64,000 nt of DNA from Actinomycetes bacterium (GCA_024276495.1 JAJRXC010000077.1:1-64000), one strand, 5' to 3'; shown: positions 44,410-54,727, numbered from the stretch's first letter. The notes: generated by a model not told the origin, from the letters alone. Numbers and translations: made by a program.

Positions 44410-46311
44410 ATGACAATGGCCGCAGAAGCGACCGACGAGCACGACAAGGACGACAAGGACGACGAACGGCTCGCCTACCGAGGAGTCGTCCAGCGCATGC
44501 TCGTGCGCCCCGAGATCGTCGGCATCATGGCCGCCGTCCTCATCTATCTGCTCTTTTGGGGGGTCACCCGCCCCTTCGGCAACGCAGCCGGTGTGGCCAC
44601 CGTGCTCGATGTCTCGGCCACGCTCGGCATCATGGCCGTCGCGGTCGGCGTGCTCATGATCGGCGGGGAGTTCGATCTCTCCTCGGGAGCGATGACCGGG
44701 GCCATGGGCATCATCATCATCCTCCTCGTCAAGGAGACGGGGGAGATGGGGGGCGCCGGGCTCAGCTACTGGATCGCCATTCCGCTCTCGTTGGCGATCG
44801 CCCTCGGCATCGGCTGGCTCAACGGCGCGATGGTGGAGAAGACCGCGCTCCCGAGCTTCATCGTGACCCTGGGCACGTTCTTCGTCCTCAAGGGGCTCAA
44901 GCTGGCCGGGTCGAAGCTCATGGTCGACCAGATCCAGGTCGGCCGGGCCGACGAAGGCCCCCACTACAACTTCTGGCAGAACGTCTTCGGATCCACCTGG
45001 GAGCGACGAGATCACGTGTGGGACGCCCGCGACGGCGTCTACACCGTGCTGCTCCTCATCGGCGGTCTGCTCTTGACGGTCGCCCTGTTCGAGCTTGTCT
45101 TCCGCCGCCGGGCAGAGCTGAACGCCGCCGGCCTTCCGGTGTTCGTCGTGGGACTGGCCGGCATCGCCATCGGGGTGGTGCTCATGCACGCCCTCGACGG
45201 CACCGACTGGCTCCCGATGTTCGTGATCGCGACATCCGGTGTCGCCGGTGCGGTCGGCCTCGGCATGTGGCGCTACCAACCGATCGCGGCGCGGGGCGCG
45301 ATCACCTTCGCCCCCGATGTCGTGAGGCCGGTCGGGATCGGTCTGGCCGCCCTCGCCGCGGCCATCGTCGCCGCCCTCGTCCTCGACCCGGCCGACGATT
45401 CCGACATCGTGCCGTTCGTCACCGAACAGGGTCTTCGGGCGATCCTGTTCATGTTGTTGGCGGCCGCGGCCGCGACCTTCGTCGCCATCGCCAACTATCG
45501 GGCCCGCGAGATCTCGGTCATGACGAAGTCCGCCGTGTTGGGCCTGGCCGCGGTGGTCACATTCGCGGTCGCCCTGTTCATCCAGAGCGAGTCGCAGAGC
45601 ACGAAGTTCCGCACCGAGCTCTTCGCGATCCTGGCGATCGGGTCGCTGCTCGTGGCTGCGTGGACGGTGGTCTCGACGATGTTCGAGACCCGGCGAGCCG
45701 AGGATCCGGCCGCCGACCGACTCGGTCGGAGGATCGCGATGGTCGGAGGCGGCCTCGTGCTCCTGGGGGTGCTCGTGCGATTGTTGTTCGTCGTCCAAGC
45801 GGAGATCGACGCCGACAATCGCAGCGTGCTCGCCGTCTTCAGCATCCGCATCGTCTGGTTCGTCGCCTTCGTCGCGGTGATGTCCTACGTCTTGCGCTCG
45901 ACACCGTTCGGGAGCTGGGTCTACGCGGTGGGCGGCAACAAGGAGGCCGCCCGCCAGATCGGTGTGCCGGCCGCCCGGACCAAGACGCAGCTGTTCATGC
46001 TCGTCGCCGGGGCCGCCTGGCTCGTCGGCATCCTCCTCGCCTTTCGGCTCAACAGCATCCAGGCCAGCACCGGCAACGGGTTGGAGTTCGAGTACATCAT
46101 CGCCGCCGTCGTCGGTGGGACGTTGCTGACCGGCGGGTACGGCTCGGTGCTCGGGGCGGCGATCGGGGCGCTGATCATGGCGATGTCTCGCCAGGGGATC
46201 TCCTTCGCCGGCTGGAACTCCGACTGGCGCCAGGTGTTCCTCGGCACGATCCTCTTGTTGGCGGTGGTCGCCAACGGCTATGTCCGACGGATCGCGGAGT
46301 CGGCCCGATGA
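44410..46311 (+). CDS. Sugar ABC transporter permease with large central insertion
   Basis: 633 residues from the ATG at 44410. Residues about 35-175 are the N-terminal half of a RbsC/XylH-type permease ([31 protein letters not shown]). Residues about 480-633 are the C-terminal half ([47 protein letters not shown]). Between them are about 300 extra residues with some eight hydrophobic segments, not found in ordinary 320-400-residue family members. The insertion keeps the frame and has no stop. Its stop overlaps the ATPase start (ATGA). Confidence 0.87.
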   Translation: MTMAAEATDEHDKDDKDDERLAYRGVVQRMLVRPEIVGIMAAVLIYLLFWGVTRPFGNAAGVATVLDVSATLGIMAVAVGVLMIGGEFDLSSGAMTGAMGIIIILLVKETGEMGGAGLSYWIAIPLSLAIALGIGWLNGAMVEKTALPSFIVTLGTFFVLKGLKLAGSKLMVDQIQVGRADEGPHYNFWQNVFGSTWERRDHVWDARDGVYTVLLLIGGLLLTVALFELVFRRRAELNAAGLPVFVVGLAGIAIGVVLMHALDGTDWLPMFVIATSGVAGAVGLGMWRYQPIAARGAITFAPDVVRPVGIGLAALAAAIVAALVLDPADDSDIVPFVTEQGLRAILFMLLAAAAATFVAIANYRAREISVMTKSAVLGLAAVVTFAVALFIQSESQSTKFRTELFAILAIGSLLVAAWTVVSTMFETRRAEDPAADRLGRRIAMVGGGLVLLGVLVRLLFVVQAEIDADNRSVLAVFSIRIVWFVAFVAVMSYVLRSTPFGSWVYAVGGNKEAARQIGVPAARTKTQLFMLVAGAAWLVGILLAFRLNSIQASTGNGLEFEYIIAAVVGGTLLTGGYGSVLGAAIGALIMAMSRQGISFAGWNSDWRQVFLGTILLLAVVANGYVRRIAESAR

Positions 46312-47081
46312 CCAGTCTCCTCGCGCTCGACGGCCTCGCCAAGTACTACGGCAACATCATCGCCCTCGAAGGGGTCACCACCACGGTCGAAGCCGGGGAG
46401 GTGACGTGTGTGCTCGGCGACAATGGCGCCGGGAAGTCCACCTTCATCAAGATCCTGGCCGGTGTGCACCAACACGACGCAGGAGAGGTCCGCCTCGAGG
46501 GTGAGGTCGTGCGCTTCAACTCGCCCCGCGATGCGTTGGCCAAGGGCATCGCCACCGTGTACCAGGACCTCGCCATGGTGCCGCTGATGTCGGTCTGGCG
46601 GAACTTCTGGCTCGGAGCCGAACCGACGAAGGGGCGGTTCCCGTTCACCCGGATCGATCAGCAGATGGCGAAATCGGTCGCCAAGGAAGAGCTGTTCAAG
46701 ATGGGAATCGACATCCGGGACGTCGAACAACCCGTGGGCACGCTCTCGGGCGGTGAGCGCCAGTCCGTGGCGATCGCCCGGGCCGTGCACTTCGGCGCGA
46801 AGATCCTCATCCTCGACGAGCCGACATCGGCGCTCGGGGTGAAGCAGTCCGGGGTCGTGTTGAAGTACATCGTCGCCGCCCGCGACCGTGGCCTCGGGGT
46901 GATCTTCATCACCCACAATCCCCACCACGCCTATCCGGTCGGCGACCGCTTCATGATCCTCAACCGGGGTCAGTCCCTGGGCAACTTCGCCAAGGCCGAT
47001 CTCCCCCGTGACGAGCTGGTGAAGATGATGGCCGGCGGGGCCGAGCTCGACCAACTGACCCATGAACTCGAGGGGGCATGA
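46308..47081 (+). CDS. Sugar ABC transporter ATP-binding protein (single domain)
   Basis: 257 residues from the ATG at 46308. Walker [10 protein letters not shown], signature [13 protein letters not shown], Walker [13 protein letters not shown], switch His in FITHNPHHA. Most carbohydrate-uptake (CUT2) ATPases have two tandem ABC domains of about 500 residues; this has one, like FrcA. It would work as a homodimer. Followed by a spacer with a 13-bp inverted repeat. Confidence 0.9.
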   Translation: MTSLLALDGLAKYYGNIIALEGVTTTVEAGEVTCVLGDNGAGKSTFIKILAGVHQHDAGEVRLEGEVVRFNSPRDALAKGIATVYQDLAMVPLMSVWRNFWLGAEPTKGRFPFTRIDQQMAKSVAKEELFKMGIDIRDVEQPVGTLSGGERQSVAIARAVHFGAKILILDEPTSALGVKQSGVVLKYIVAARDRGLGVIFITHNPHHAYPVGDRFMILNRGQSLGNFAKADLPRDELVKMMAGGAELDQLTHELEGA

Positions 47082-47098
47082 ACCCTCTCGGCCGCCTC

Positions 47099-47142
47099 CA
47101 CTCGGAACCGTCGGTCCTTCCCTTCTCCAACGGTTCCGAGTG
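47099..47142. promoter_or_regulatory. Inverted repeat between ABC ATPase and iolC
   Basis: CACTCGGAACCGT and ACGGTTCCGAGTG are exact complements (13 bp) around an 18-base loop (47112-47129). It fills most of the 72-base gap before the iolC ATG (47154). It could be an mRNA processing or stabilising hairpin or a protein-binding site; the loop is CT-rich. Confidence 0.5.
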
Positions 47143-47153
47143 AGGCGAGATCG

Positions 47154-48107
47154 ATGGCCGCCGCGTTCCCACTCGAGGATCTCGAGATACTGACCCTCGG
47201 GCGTTCGTCGATCGATCTCTACCCCGAGCAGCTCCGGGTCCCGCTGGCCGACGTCTCCACCTTTCGCAAGGCGCTCGGTGGCAGCCCGACGAACGTCGCG
47301 GTGGCGGCGGCCCGACTCGGACGCCGCGCCGCGCTGATCACCCGCGTCGGCGACGACGCCTTCGGCGGGTTCGTCCGCCAGGCGCTGCGGGGCTTCGGCG
47401 TCCACGATGCCTTCGTCAGCGCCGATCCGGATCTGCTCACCCCGGTGGTCTTCTGCGAGCTGTTGCCGCCGGAGGACCCGACACTGTTCTTCTACCGGGA
47501 ACCGCGGGGACCCGAGATGAACCTGACGGTCGACGACCTGCCGATGGACCACATCGCCACGGTGCCGCTGTTCTGGACGGCCGGATCCCGGTTCGCCCAG
47601 GAGCCGAGCCGTTCCGCCGCGATGGCGGCGCTGGCCCATCGGGCCCGGCGCCCGCACACCGTGCTCGACCTCGACTACCGGCCGATTTTCTGGTCCTCGC
47701 CACAGGAGGCGAGCGAGCTCATCGGGCCGGCGATCGAGCACTGCACGGTGGCCGTCGGCAACCGCGACGAATGTGAGATCGCCGTCGGCAGCCGTGACCC
47801 CGATGAGGCCGCCGACCGTCTGCTCGAGCGGGGAGTGACCCTGGCCGTGATCAAGCTCGGCGCCGACGGGGTCATGGTGGCGACAGCCGAACAGCGGTCG
47901 TACGTCTCCCCCATCCCCGTCGAGGTCGTGTGCGGCCTCGGCGCCGGCGATGCGTTCGGCGGGGCGCTGTGCGACGGGTTGCTGGCCGGCCAGGACCCCG
48001 AGGAGATCGTCCGACGGGCCAACGGGGCCGGGGCGATCGTGGCCGGCCGTCTGATGTGCAGCGACGCCATGCCGACCCCCGACGAGATCGACGAGGTGCT
48101 GCGATGA
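47154..48107 (+). CDS. iolC: 5-dehydro-2-deoxygluconokinase IolC
   Basis: 317 residues, PfkB-type sugar kinase. Substrate motif KALGGSPTNVAVAAARLGRR, catalytic GAGDAFGG near residue 265, and the IolC-like start LEILTLGRSSIDLYPEQ. It phosphorylates 2-deoxy-5-keto-gluconate in inositol breakdown. Its TGA overlaps the aldolase ATG (ATGA). Confidence 0.9.
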   Translation: MAAAFPLEDLEILTLGRSSIDLYPEQLRVPLADVSTFRKALGGSPTNVAVAAARLGRRAALITRVGDDAFGGFVRQALRGFGVHDAFVSADPDLLTPVVFCELLPPEDPTLFFYREPRGPEMNLTVDDLPMDHIATVPLFWTAGSRFAQEPSRSAAMAALAHRARRPHTVLDLDYRPIFWSSPQEASELIGPAIEHCTVAVGNRDECEIAVGSRDPDEAADRLLERGVTLAVIKLGADGVMVATAEQRSYVSPIPVEVVCGLGAGDAFGGALCDGLLAGQDPEEIVRRANGAGAIVAGRLMCSDAMPTPDEIDEVLR

Positions 48108-48991
48108 TCACCGACGATCGATGGGCCGCGCTCCTCGAGACGCGGGCGACCGATCCCGGGGCCGTCGCCGAGGCCTACGCCGGTCGCCGACGACGGCCAC
48201 TGCTGGCCGCGGACGGCCGCACGTTCCTGCTCGCGGCCGATCATCCGGGCCGGCGGGCGCTCGGCGTCGGCGACGATCCGTTCGCGATGGCCGACCGGCG
48301 GGGGCTGCTCGACCGACTCGTCACCGCCTTGGCGGACCCCGGCGTCGACGGGGTGATGGCGACGCCCGACGTTCTCGACGAGCTCGCCCTGCTCGGCGCG
48401 CTCGATGGCCGGGTCGCGATGGGATCGATCAACCGGGGTGGACTCCAGGGCACCGTCTGGGAGCTCGACGACCAACCGACCGCGCACGACGTGGCGGCGG
48501 TCGTGGCGCAGGGCCTCGACGGGGCCAAGCTGTTGCTGCGCATCGATCCCGAGGACGCGGCATCGAAGGCCACGATCGAGTCGTGTGCCCACACGATCAG
48601 CGAGCTGGCCCGGGCCGGCGTCGTGGCGATGGTCGAGCCGCTTCCGTACACGACCCGCGACGGCCGGGCCGTGCTCGACCGCTCCGACGACGAGCTCGTT
48701 CGTTGCGTCGCAGTGGCGTCGGCGTTGGGCGCGAGCTCGGCGCACACCTGGTTGAAGCTTCCGGCGACCGAGGCCGTCGAACGGGTCATGGCCACCACCA
48801 CCCTCCCCGCCCTCATCCTCGGCGGGGCCCCCGGTCCGGATCCCGACACCGCGTTCGACGCGTGGCGTCGGGCGATGGCCGTGCCCAACGTCCGGGGCCT
48901 CGTCGTCGGCCGAAGTCTGTTGTTCCCGCCCGATGGTGACGTCGCCCGCGCCGTCGCCCAGGCGGCCGAGATCGTTCACGGAGTGCCATGA
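48104..48991 (+). CDS. Cgl0159-type (beta/alpha)8 aldolase
   Basis: 295 residues from the ATG at 48104. The order FLLAADHPGRRALGVG, GAKLLLRIDPED, VAMVEPLPYT, WLKLPAT and ALILGGAPGPD fits the class I DeoC/LacD-like aldolases. In Corynebacterium glutamicum the homologous position in the iol cluster is held by Cgl0159. It likely splits the phosphorylated product of IolC to dihydroxyacetone phosphate and malonate semialdehyde, replacing IolJ. Coupled on both sides (ATGA). Confidence 0.82.
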   Translation: MITDDRWAALLETRATDPGAVAEAYAGRRRRPLLAADGRTFLLAADHPGRRALGVGDDPFAMADRRGLLDRLVTALADPGVDGVMATPDVLDELALLGALDGRVAMGSINRGGLQGTVWELDDQPTAHDVAAVVAQGLDGAKLLLRIDPEDAASKATIESCAHTISELARAGVVAMVEPLPYTTRDGRAVLDRSDDELVRCVAVASALGASSAHTWLKLPATEAVERVMATTTLPALILGGAPGPDPDTAFDAWRRAMAVPNVRGLVVGRSLLFPPDGDVARAVAQAAEIVHGVP

Positions 48992-49911
48992 CCCCCGATC
49001 TGCTTCGTCCCCACGGATCGCTCGCCGATGGTCGCGATCCCGTCCACCTCACGCCGCAAGACGCCGGCTGGAGCCACTGTGGTCTTCGCGTCCTCACCTT
49101 CGATCCGGGTCGGTCCCGCTCGGTCGACACCGCCGGGGCCGAGATGGTCGTGTTGCCGCTCTCGGGGGCCGTCACGGTCGAATGCGAAGGAGAACGATTC
49201 GAGCTCGCGGGTCGGGAATCGGTCTTCAGTCGCGTCACCGACTTCGCCTATCTCCCCTGCGACTCGACCGCGGTGCTCACGAGCCCGACCGGCGGCGAGT
49301 TCGCCCTGTGCACCGCGGCGACCTCCCGGAAGCTGACCCCGAAGTACGGACCGGTCGACGGCATCGAGATCGAGATCCGCGGGGCGGGCCCCGCGACCCG
49401 CCAGGTCACCAACTTCCTCAGTCCGACGGTGTGGGACCACGCCGACAAGCTCATGTGCGTCGAGTTGCTGACGCCCGACGGCAACTGGTCGTCGTATCCG
49501 CCCCACAAACACGACGCATCGCCCGAATGCGAGGTGAACAACGAGGAGATCTACTACTTCCGCATCGGCAAGGCGGGAACCACCGACTATTGCGCCGACG
49601 GGTTCGGCATGCACCGGACCTACACCGGCCCGGGAGATCCCGGCGAGCCCTTCGAGATCGACACGTCGGTGCACGACGGCGACGTCTTCCTCATCCCGCG
49701 TGGATACCACGGGCCGTGCATCGCCGCGCCGGGCTACACGATGTACTACCTCAACGTCCTGGCCGGTCCGGGCGGCGAACGGTCGATGGCGTTCTGCGAC
49801 GACCCGACCCATCACTGGGTGCGCGACGAGTGGGAGGGAATGGCGACCGACCCGCGGTGTCCGATGACGAACGCGAACGGAGTGATCGGTGAGAACGGAG
49901 GCCGACCATGA
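48988..49911 (+). CDS. iolB: 5-deoxy-glucuronate isomerase IolB
   Basis: 307 residues, coupled by ATGA at both ends. Bicupin with metal ligands in SYPPHKHD, CEVNNEEIYYF and DVFLIPRGYHGP. It isomerises 5-deoxy-glucuronate to 2-deoxy-5-keto-gluconate, the step just before IolC. Length and motifs are standard. Confidence 0.93.
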   Translation: MTPDLLRPHGSLADGRDPVHLTPQDAGWSHCGLRVLTFDPGRSRSVDTAGAEMVVLPLSGAVTVECEGERFELAGRESVFSRVTDFAYLPCDSTAVLTSPTGGEFALCTAATSRKLTPKYGPVDGIEIEIRGAGPATRQVTNFLSPTVWDHADKLMCVELLTPDGNWSSYPPHKHDASPECEVNNEEIYYFRIGKAGTTDYCADGFGMHRTYTGPGDPGEPFEIDTSVHDGDVFLIPRGYHGPCIAAPGYTMYYLNVLAGPGGERSMAFCDDPTHHWVRDEWEGMATDPRCPMTNANGVIGENGGRP

Positions 49912-51083
49912 CGAGCCGACGGCGACTCGGGGTCGGAGTGATCGGCTTCGGTTGGATGGGGCAGGCCCACAGCCGTTCGTATCGACGCATCCCGACCCTG
50001 TTCCCCGAACGCACCTACGACCCCGATCTGGTGCTCATCAGCGACAACGTGTCGGCCCGCGTCGACGACGCCGTCGACTCGTTCGGCTTCCGGGAAGGGA
50101 CGACCGACTGGCGGGCGGTCATCGACCATCCCGATGTCGATGTCGTCAGCATCTGCGCGCCGAACATGTTGCACGAGCCGCTCGCGATCGCCGCGGCCGA
50201 GGCGGGCAAGCACGTGTTCTGTGAGAAGCCCGTCGGCGGCACGCCGGCCCAGACGGTACGCATCGAAGCGGCGACCCGGGCCGCGGGGGTGACCACCGGT
50301 GTCGGGTACAACTATCGCTGGGCCCCGTTGGTGCAGTACGCCAAGCAGTTGATCGATGCCGGTGAGCTGGGTGAGATCACCAACTATCGCGGCCGCTTCT
50401 TCTCGATGTACGGCTCCGATCCGATGGGGTTGCTCTCGTGGCGGTTCATGCTCGGCGAAGCGGGCCACGGCGTCTCCTCCGACATCTTGAGCCATTCGGT
50501 CGACCTCGCCCACATGCTGGTCGGCCCGATCACCGACGTCGTCGGAACCGGCCACACGTTCATCCCCGAGCGGCCGCTGCCCAAGAAGGGAGGAACCCAC
50601 TACGACCGGGGCGAACCGGGCGACCCGATCGGCAGCGTCGAGAACGAGGACTACTTCGGGGCGATGGTGGAGTTCGAGAACGGGGCGCAAGGCGTCTTCG
50701 AGTCGTCACGGTCGATCATCGGCCCGGAGAGCCAGAACGCGTTCGAGGTCTACGGCACCAAGGGGTCGCTGAAATGGAACCTGGAGACGATGAACGAGCT
50801 CGACGTCTTCCTCGTCGGTCAGAAGACGCGGGGCTACACGAAGGTCTACGGCGGTGACCGGTATCCGTATCACGGCCACTTCGTGCCCGGCGACGCGAAC
50901 GCGATCGGATTCGAGGACATGTTGACCATCGAGGACCACGAGTTCTTGTCGTCGGTCGCGGCGGACCGCCAACACACCCCCGGGTTCGCCGAGGCGATCG
51001 ACTACGTCAGTGTGCAACAGGCCCTGTTGACATCCTGGGAGACGCGCCGGTGGGAGCGCGTGACCCGGCTGGCCCCCCGGTAG
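49908..51083 (+). CDS. Gfo/Idh/MocA family oxidoreductase (inositol dehydrogenase-like)
   Basis: 391 residues from the ATG at 49908. NAD motif GVIGFGWMGQAHS, CEKPVGG with the catalytic Lys, and SHSVDLAHMLVG. It is longer than the IolG-type enzymes downstream, and its C-terminal half (KKGGTHYDRGEPGDPIGSVEN) differs. Probably oxidises another inositol isomer or derivative; one of three Gfo/Idh proteins in the operon. Confidence 0.86.
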   Translation: MTSRRRLGVGVIGFGWMGQAHSRSYRRIPTLFPERTYDPDLVLISDNVSARVDDAVDSFGFREGTTDWRAVIDHPDVDVVSICAPNMLHEPLAIAAAEAGKHVFCEKPVGGTPAQTVRIEAATRAAGVTTGVGYNYRWAPLVQYAKQLIDAGELGEITNYRGRFFSMYGSDPMGLLSWRFMLGEAGHGVSSDILSHSVDLAHMLVGPITDVVGTGHTFIPERPLPKKGGTHYDRGEPGDPIGSVENEDYFGAMVEFENGAQGVFESSRSIIGPESQNAFEVYGTKGSLKWNLETMNELDVFLVGQKTRGYTKVYGGDRYPYHGHFVPGDANAIGFEDMLTIEDHEFLSSVAADRQHTPGFAEAIDYVSVQQALLTSWETRRWERVTRLAPR

Positions 51084-51092
51084 GGAGTGATC

Positions 51093-52937
51093 ATGGAGAC
51101 TGTCCGACTCACCACCGCCCAGGCGATCGTTCGCCATCTCGTCGCCCAACGCACGATTCTCGGTGACGGGACCGAGGCGCCGCTCTTCCCCGGCGTCTAC
51201 GCGATCTTCGGTCACGGCAACGTCACCTGCCTCGGCCACGCCCTCGAACAGGCCAAGGACGAGCTCCCCACATGGCGGGGCCAAAATGAGCAGGGCATGG
51301 CCCTGGCCGCCGCGGCCTACGCGAAGGCGACGCGACGTCGTCAGATCATGGTCGCCACCTCGTCGGTCGGCCCCGGCGCGACCAACATGATCACCGCGGC
51401 CGGCGTGGCCCACGCCAACCGGCTCCCGCTGCTCCTGCTCGCCGGCGACACGTTCGCCGGCCGGATCCCCGATCCGGTCCTGCAACAGGTCGAGCACTTC
51501 GACGATCCCTCCACGACGGTCAACGACGGCTTCCGCCCCGTGACGCGCTACTGGGACCGCATCGTGCGTCCCGAGCAGCTCGTGCACTCGTTGCCCCAGG
51601 CCATCGCGACGATGCTCGACCCGGCCGACTGCGGACCGGCCCTCCTCGCCCTGCCCCAGGACGTGCAGGCCGAGGCGTTCGACTTCCCGATCGCCTTCTT
51701 CGAACCGCAGCTCCACGAGATCTCCCGGCCCCGCCCGGACGCCGGTCAGCTCGACCGGGCCGCGGCGGTGCTCCGCGACGCCACGAAGCCGCTGATCGTC
51801 GCGGGCGGAGGCGTGCACTACTCCTTCGCCGAAGCCGAGCTGGTCTCCTTCGCCGAGCGGCACGATGTCCCGATCGTCGAGACGATGGCCGGCAAGGCGA
51901 GCGTCGTCGCCGACCACCGGCTCTACGCGGGCCCACTCGGGGTGACCGGCTGCGAGGCGGCGAACAACCTCGCCGCGCAGGCCGATGTCGTGTTGAGCAT
52001 CGGTACCCGCCTCGGCGATTTCACGACGGGTTCCTGGACGGTGTTCGAGAACGAGGCCACCACGATCATCGGTCTCAACGCGGCCCGGTTCGATGCGATC
52101 AAGCACCGTTCCGTGCCGGTCGTCGGCGACGCCCGAGAAGGACTCACCGAGCTGTCGTCCCGGCTGGGCGACTGGCGAACGGGTGGCGGCTGGAGTGAGC
52201 GGGCCGTGGTCGAGGTCGCCGGCTACCACGCGTACATCGACGAGCTCGCCGCGCCCGGCGATGGAGTCCCGACCTACGCCCAGGTCGTCGGGGCCGTCGA
52301 CCGCGGCCAGCAGCCCGGCGATCACGTCGTGGCCGCGGCCGGCGGTTTTCCAGGGGAGGTGAACAACGGTTGGCGGGCCCGGGAGATCAACAGCTTCGAC
52401 TGCGAGTACGGCTTCTCCTGCATGGGCTACGAGATCTCCGGCGGTTGGGGCGCCAAGATGGCGATGCCCGACCGGGAGATCATCGTCTTCGTCGGCGACG
52501 GCTCGACGATGATGCTCAACAGCGATCTGTACAGCTCGGTCCTGTCGGGTCACAAGATCATCGTGATCATCTGCGACAACGGCGGGTTCGCGGTGATCAA
52601 CCGGCTCCAGGTCAACCAGGGTGGGGCGCCGTTCAACAACATGATCGCCGACAGCCGGATCGTGGAGGAGGTGCGGGTCGATTTCGCGGCCCTCGCCGCG
52701 GCCCAGGGGTGCCGTAGCGAGACGGTGACATCGATCGACGAACTCGAAAAGGCGATGGAGCGGGCTCGGGCCGCGGATCGCACCTACGTCATCGCCCTGC
52801 GGACCGACCCGGATTCGTGGACCGAAGGTGGCGCGTTCTGGGAGGTCGGGGTTCCCGAGGTCTCCGATTCGGCGAGTGTGCGGGCCGCCAAGGTCGATCT
52901 CGAGGCGGGCAAGCGGGCCCGAAGGGTGGGCTGGTAG
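51093..52937 (+). CDS. iolD: THcHDO acylhydrolase IolD
   Basis: 614 residues from the ATG at 51093, with AGGGAG upstream; GTG at 51087 is an alternative. ThDP enzyme fold: catalytic Glu in GQNEQGMALAAAAYAKA, and cofactor-binding GDGSTMMLNSDLYSSV with VIICDN. IolD hydrolyses trihydroxycyclohexane-dione to 5-deoxy-glucuronate. The last codon is followed directly by the SDR ATG. Confidence 0.93.
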   Translation: METVRLTTAQAIVRHLVAQRTILGDGTEAPLFPGVYAIFGHGNVTCLGHALEQAKDELPTWRGQNEQGMALAAAAYAKATRRRQIMVATSSVGPGATNMITAAGVAHANRLPLLLLAGDTFAGRIPDPVLQQVEHFDDPSTTVNDGFRPVTRYWDRIVRPEQLVHSLPQAIATMLDPADCGPALLALPQDVQAEAFDFPIAFFEPQLHEISRPRPDAGQLDRAAAVLRDATKPLIVAGGGVHYSFAEAELVSFAERHDVPIVETMAGKASVVADHRLYAGPLGVTGCEAANNLAAQADVVLSIGTRLGDFTTGSWTVFENEATTIIGLNAARFDAIKHRSVPVVGDAREGLTELSSRLGDWRTGGGWSERAVVEVAGYHAYIDELAAPGDGVPTYAQVVGAVDRGQQPGDHVVAAAGGFPGEVNNGWRAREINSFDCEYGFSCMGYEISGGWGAKMAMPDREIIVFVGDGSTMMLNSDLYSSVLSGHKIIVIICDNGGFAVINRLQVNQGGAPFNNMIADSRIVEEVRVDFAALAAAQGCRSETVTSIDELEKAMERARAADRTYVIALRTDPDSWTEGGAFWEVGVPEVSDSASVRAAKVDLEAGKRARRVGW

Positions 52938-53750
52938 ATGAGCGGATCGTTCGACGGCCGGGTCGCAGTCGTCACCGGCGGCACCCAGGGGCTCGGTGAG
53001 GCGACGGCCCGCCTGATGGCCGAACGGGGCGCGGCCGGGCTCGTCATCGTGGGTCGCGACGCGGCCCGGGGCGACGCGGTGGCGTCGGAGCTGTCGGCGG
53101 GCGGTTGTCGCACCGTGTTCGTCGCGGCCGAGCTCGGCGACGTCGAACAGTGTCGGCGGGTGATCGAGGTCGCGGCGCGCGAGTTCGGCACCGTCCACGC
53201 GCTGGCCAACGTCGCCGCGTCGACCGATCGGGGCACGGTTTGGGACACCACACCGGCGTTGTGGGACCAGATGATGGCGGTCAACCTGCGCGCCCCGTTC
53301 TTCCTGCTCCAGGGGGCTGCCGATCTCATGCAGCGAACAGGGGTGCCAGGATCGATCGTGACCGTCGGAAGTGTCGCCGGCGAAGGAGGCGCACCGAACC
53401 TCCTGCCCTATTCCGTGTCGAAGGGCGCGCTGCAAGCGATGACGAAGAACGCCGCCTACTCCCTCGCCCGCCACCGCATCCGGGTCAATCTGTTGCAGCT
53501 CGGCTGGATGAACACGCCGGCCGAGCACCGGATCCAGGTCGACCAGGAAGGACAACCCGAGGATTGGCTCGCGGCCGCGGCGGCCGCGCAACCGTTCGGT
53601 CGGCTGATCGGCACCGACGAGGCGGCCCGGGCCATTTACTATCTGGCCGGCGACGAGTCGGGGCTGATGACAGGGGCGGTCATCGACTTCGACCAGTCGA
53701 TCGTCGGCGCCGGTCCCCAGCCGGTACCCGGGCCCGAGGTCGTGCGATGA
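52938..53750 (+). CDS. SDR-family oxidoreductase in the inositol operon
   Basis: 270 residues starting on the base after the iolD stop. TGGTQGLG, NVAASTDRG, SVAGEGG with catalytic Ser and YSVSKGAL. NADP/NAD preference unclear. With three Gfo/Idh genes it suggests the operon handles several inositol isomers. Overlaps the next gene by ATGA. Confidence 0.88.
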   Translation: MSGSFDGRVAVVTGGTQGLGEATARLMAERGAAGLVIVGRDAARGDAVASELSAGGCRTVFVAAELGDVEQCRRVIEVAAREFGTVHALANVAASTDRGTVWDTTPALWDQMMAVNLRAPFFLLQGAADLMQRTGVPGSIVTVGSVAGEGGAPNLLPYSVSKGALQAMTKNAAYSLARHRIRVNLLQLGWMNTPAEHRIQVDQEGQPEDWLAAAAAAQPFGRLIGTDEAARAIYYLAGDESGLMTGAVIDFDQSIVGAGPQPVPGPEVVR

Positions 53751-54727
53751 TCCGGGTCGCCGTGATCGGCGTCGGCGGCATGGGTGCCTGCCATGCCCGC
53801 AACATCGCCGAGTCAGCCGGCGCCGCGGTGGCGTGGGTTGCCGATCCGGCGACGGACGTGGCCCGGGCGTTGGCATCCGAAGTCGGGGCGTCCTGGACCG
53901 CCGACGGTCACGAGGCGTTGGCGGATTGCGACGCCGTCGTCGTCGCGTGCCCCGACCGGTTCCACGCCGAGTTCGTCCTCGACGCGATAGACCGGCGGTT
54001 GCCGGTGCTGTGCGAGAAGCCGTTGACAGTGGAGCTCGACGACGCCCGCCGGGTCGTCGACGCGGAGTCGGCGGCAGGCCGACGCCTGGTCCAGCTCGGG
54101 TTCATGCGGGTCTACGACGAACGGCACGAACAGGTCCGCGACGCGCTCGGTCCCCTCGGCCCGGTCCACCACCTCCGGTGTGTGCACCGCAACACCGCGG
54201 GAGCGCCACGCACGGTCGAGCAGCTGCTCGTCGAATCGGTCATCCACGACATCCACACGGTTCGCTGGCTGTCGGGAGACGAGATCGTCGATGTCGTCAC
54301 CTCCGTCGTCCCCGGCCCGCAGAGCTCGGCCCGCTTCCTCTTGCTCACCTGCCGGTTGGCCGGTGGGGGAGTGGCCACGATCGAGTTCGACGACGGCGCG
54401 GCCGGATACGAGGTCTCCGTCGAGGTCTCGGCCGAGCACGGCAACGTGGTCTCCTCGGATCCCCATCGGGCCGTGGTTCGGGCCGACGGCCGGATCTCAT
54501 CGGAGATCGGCGACGACTGGTTCGCCCCGTTTCTCGACACCTACCGCCGCGAGATGCGGGTCTGGCTCGACTCGGTCGCGTCCGCGTCCGCGACCGGTCC
54601 GACGGCCTGGGACGGCTTCGCGGCCCAAGCCGTCGTCGGCGCCGCGGTCGCGTCCCATCACTCCGGCGCGGTCGAAGCGGTCGATCTCCCGCCGCAGCCC
54701 GATCTCCACCGAAACGAGGACGCATGA
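53747..54727 (+). CDS. Gfo/Idh oxidoreductase, actinobacterial IolG-type inositol dehydrogenase
   Basis: 326 residues from the ATG at 53747. NAD motif AVIGVGGMGACH, catalytic CEKPLTVELD, LGFMRVYDERH and VIHDIHTVRWLSG. LHCVHRNTAGAP-type RCVHRNTAG is like the Corynebacterium inositol dehydrogenases. A second enzyme of the family follows, with a rhizobial-type sequence, so the two probably differ in isomer or position. Confidence 0.86.
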   Translation: MIRVAVIGVGGMGACHARNIAESAGAAVAWVADPATDVARALASEVGASWTADGHEALADCDAVVVACPDRFHAEFVLDAIDRRLPVLCEKPLTVELDDARRVVDAESAAGRRLVQLGFMRVYDERHEQVRDALGPLGPVHHLRCVHRNTAGAPRTVEQLLVESVIHDIHTVRWLSGDEIVDVVTSVVPGPQSSARFLLLTCRLAGGGVATIEFDDGAAGYEVSVEVSAEHGNVVSSDPHRAVVRADGRISSEIGDDWFAPFLDTYRREMRVWLDSVASASATGPTAWDGFAAQAVVGAAVASHHSGAVEAVDLPPQPDLHRNEDA

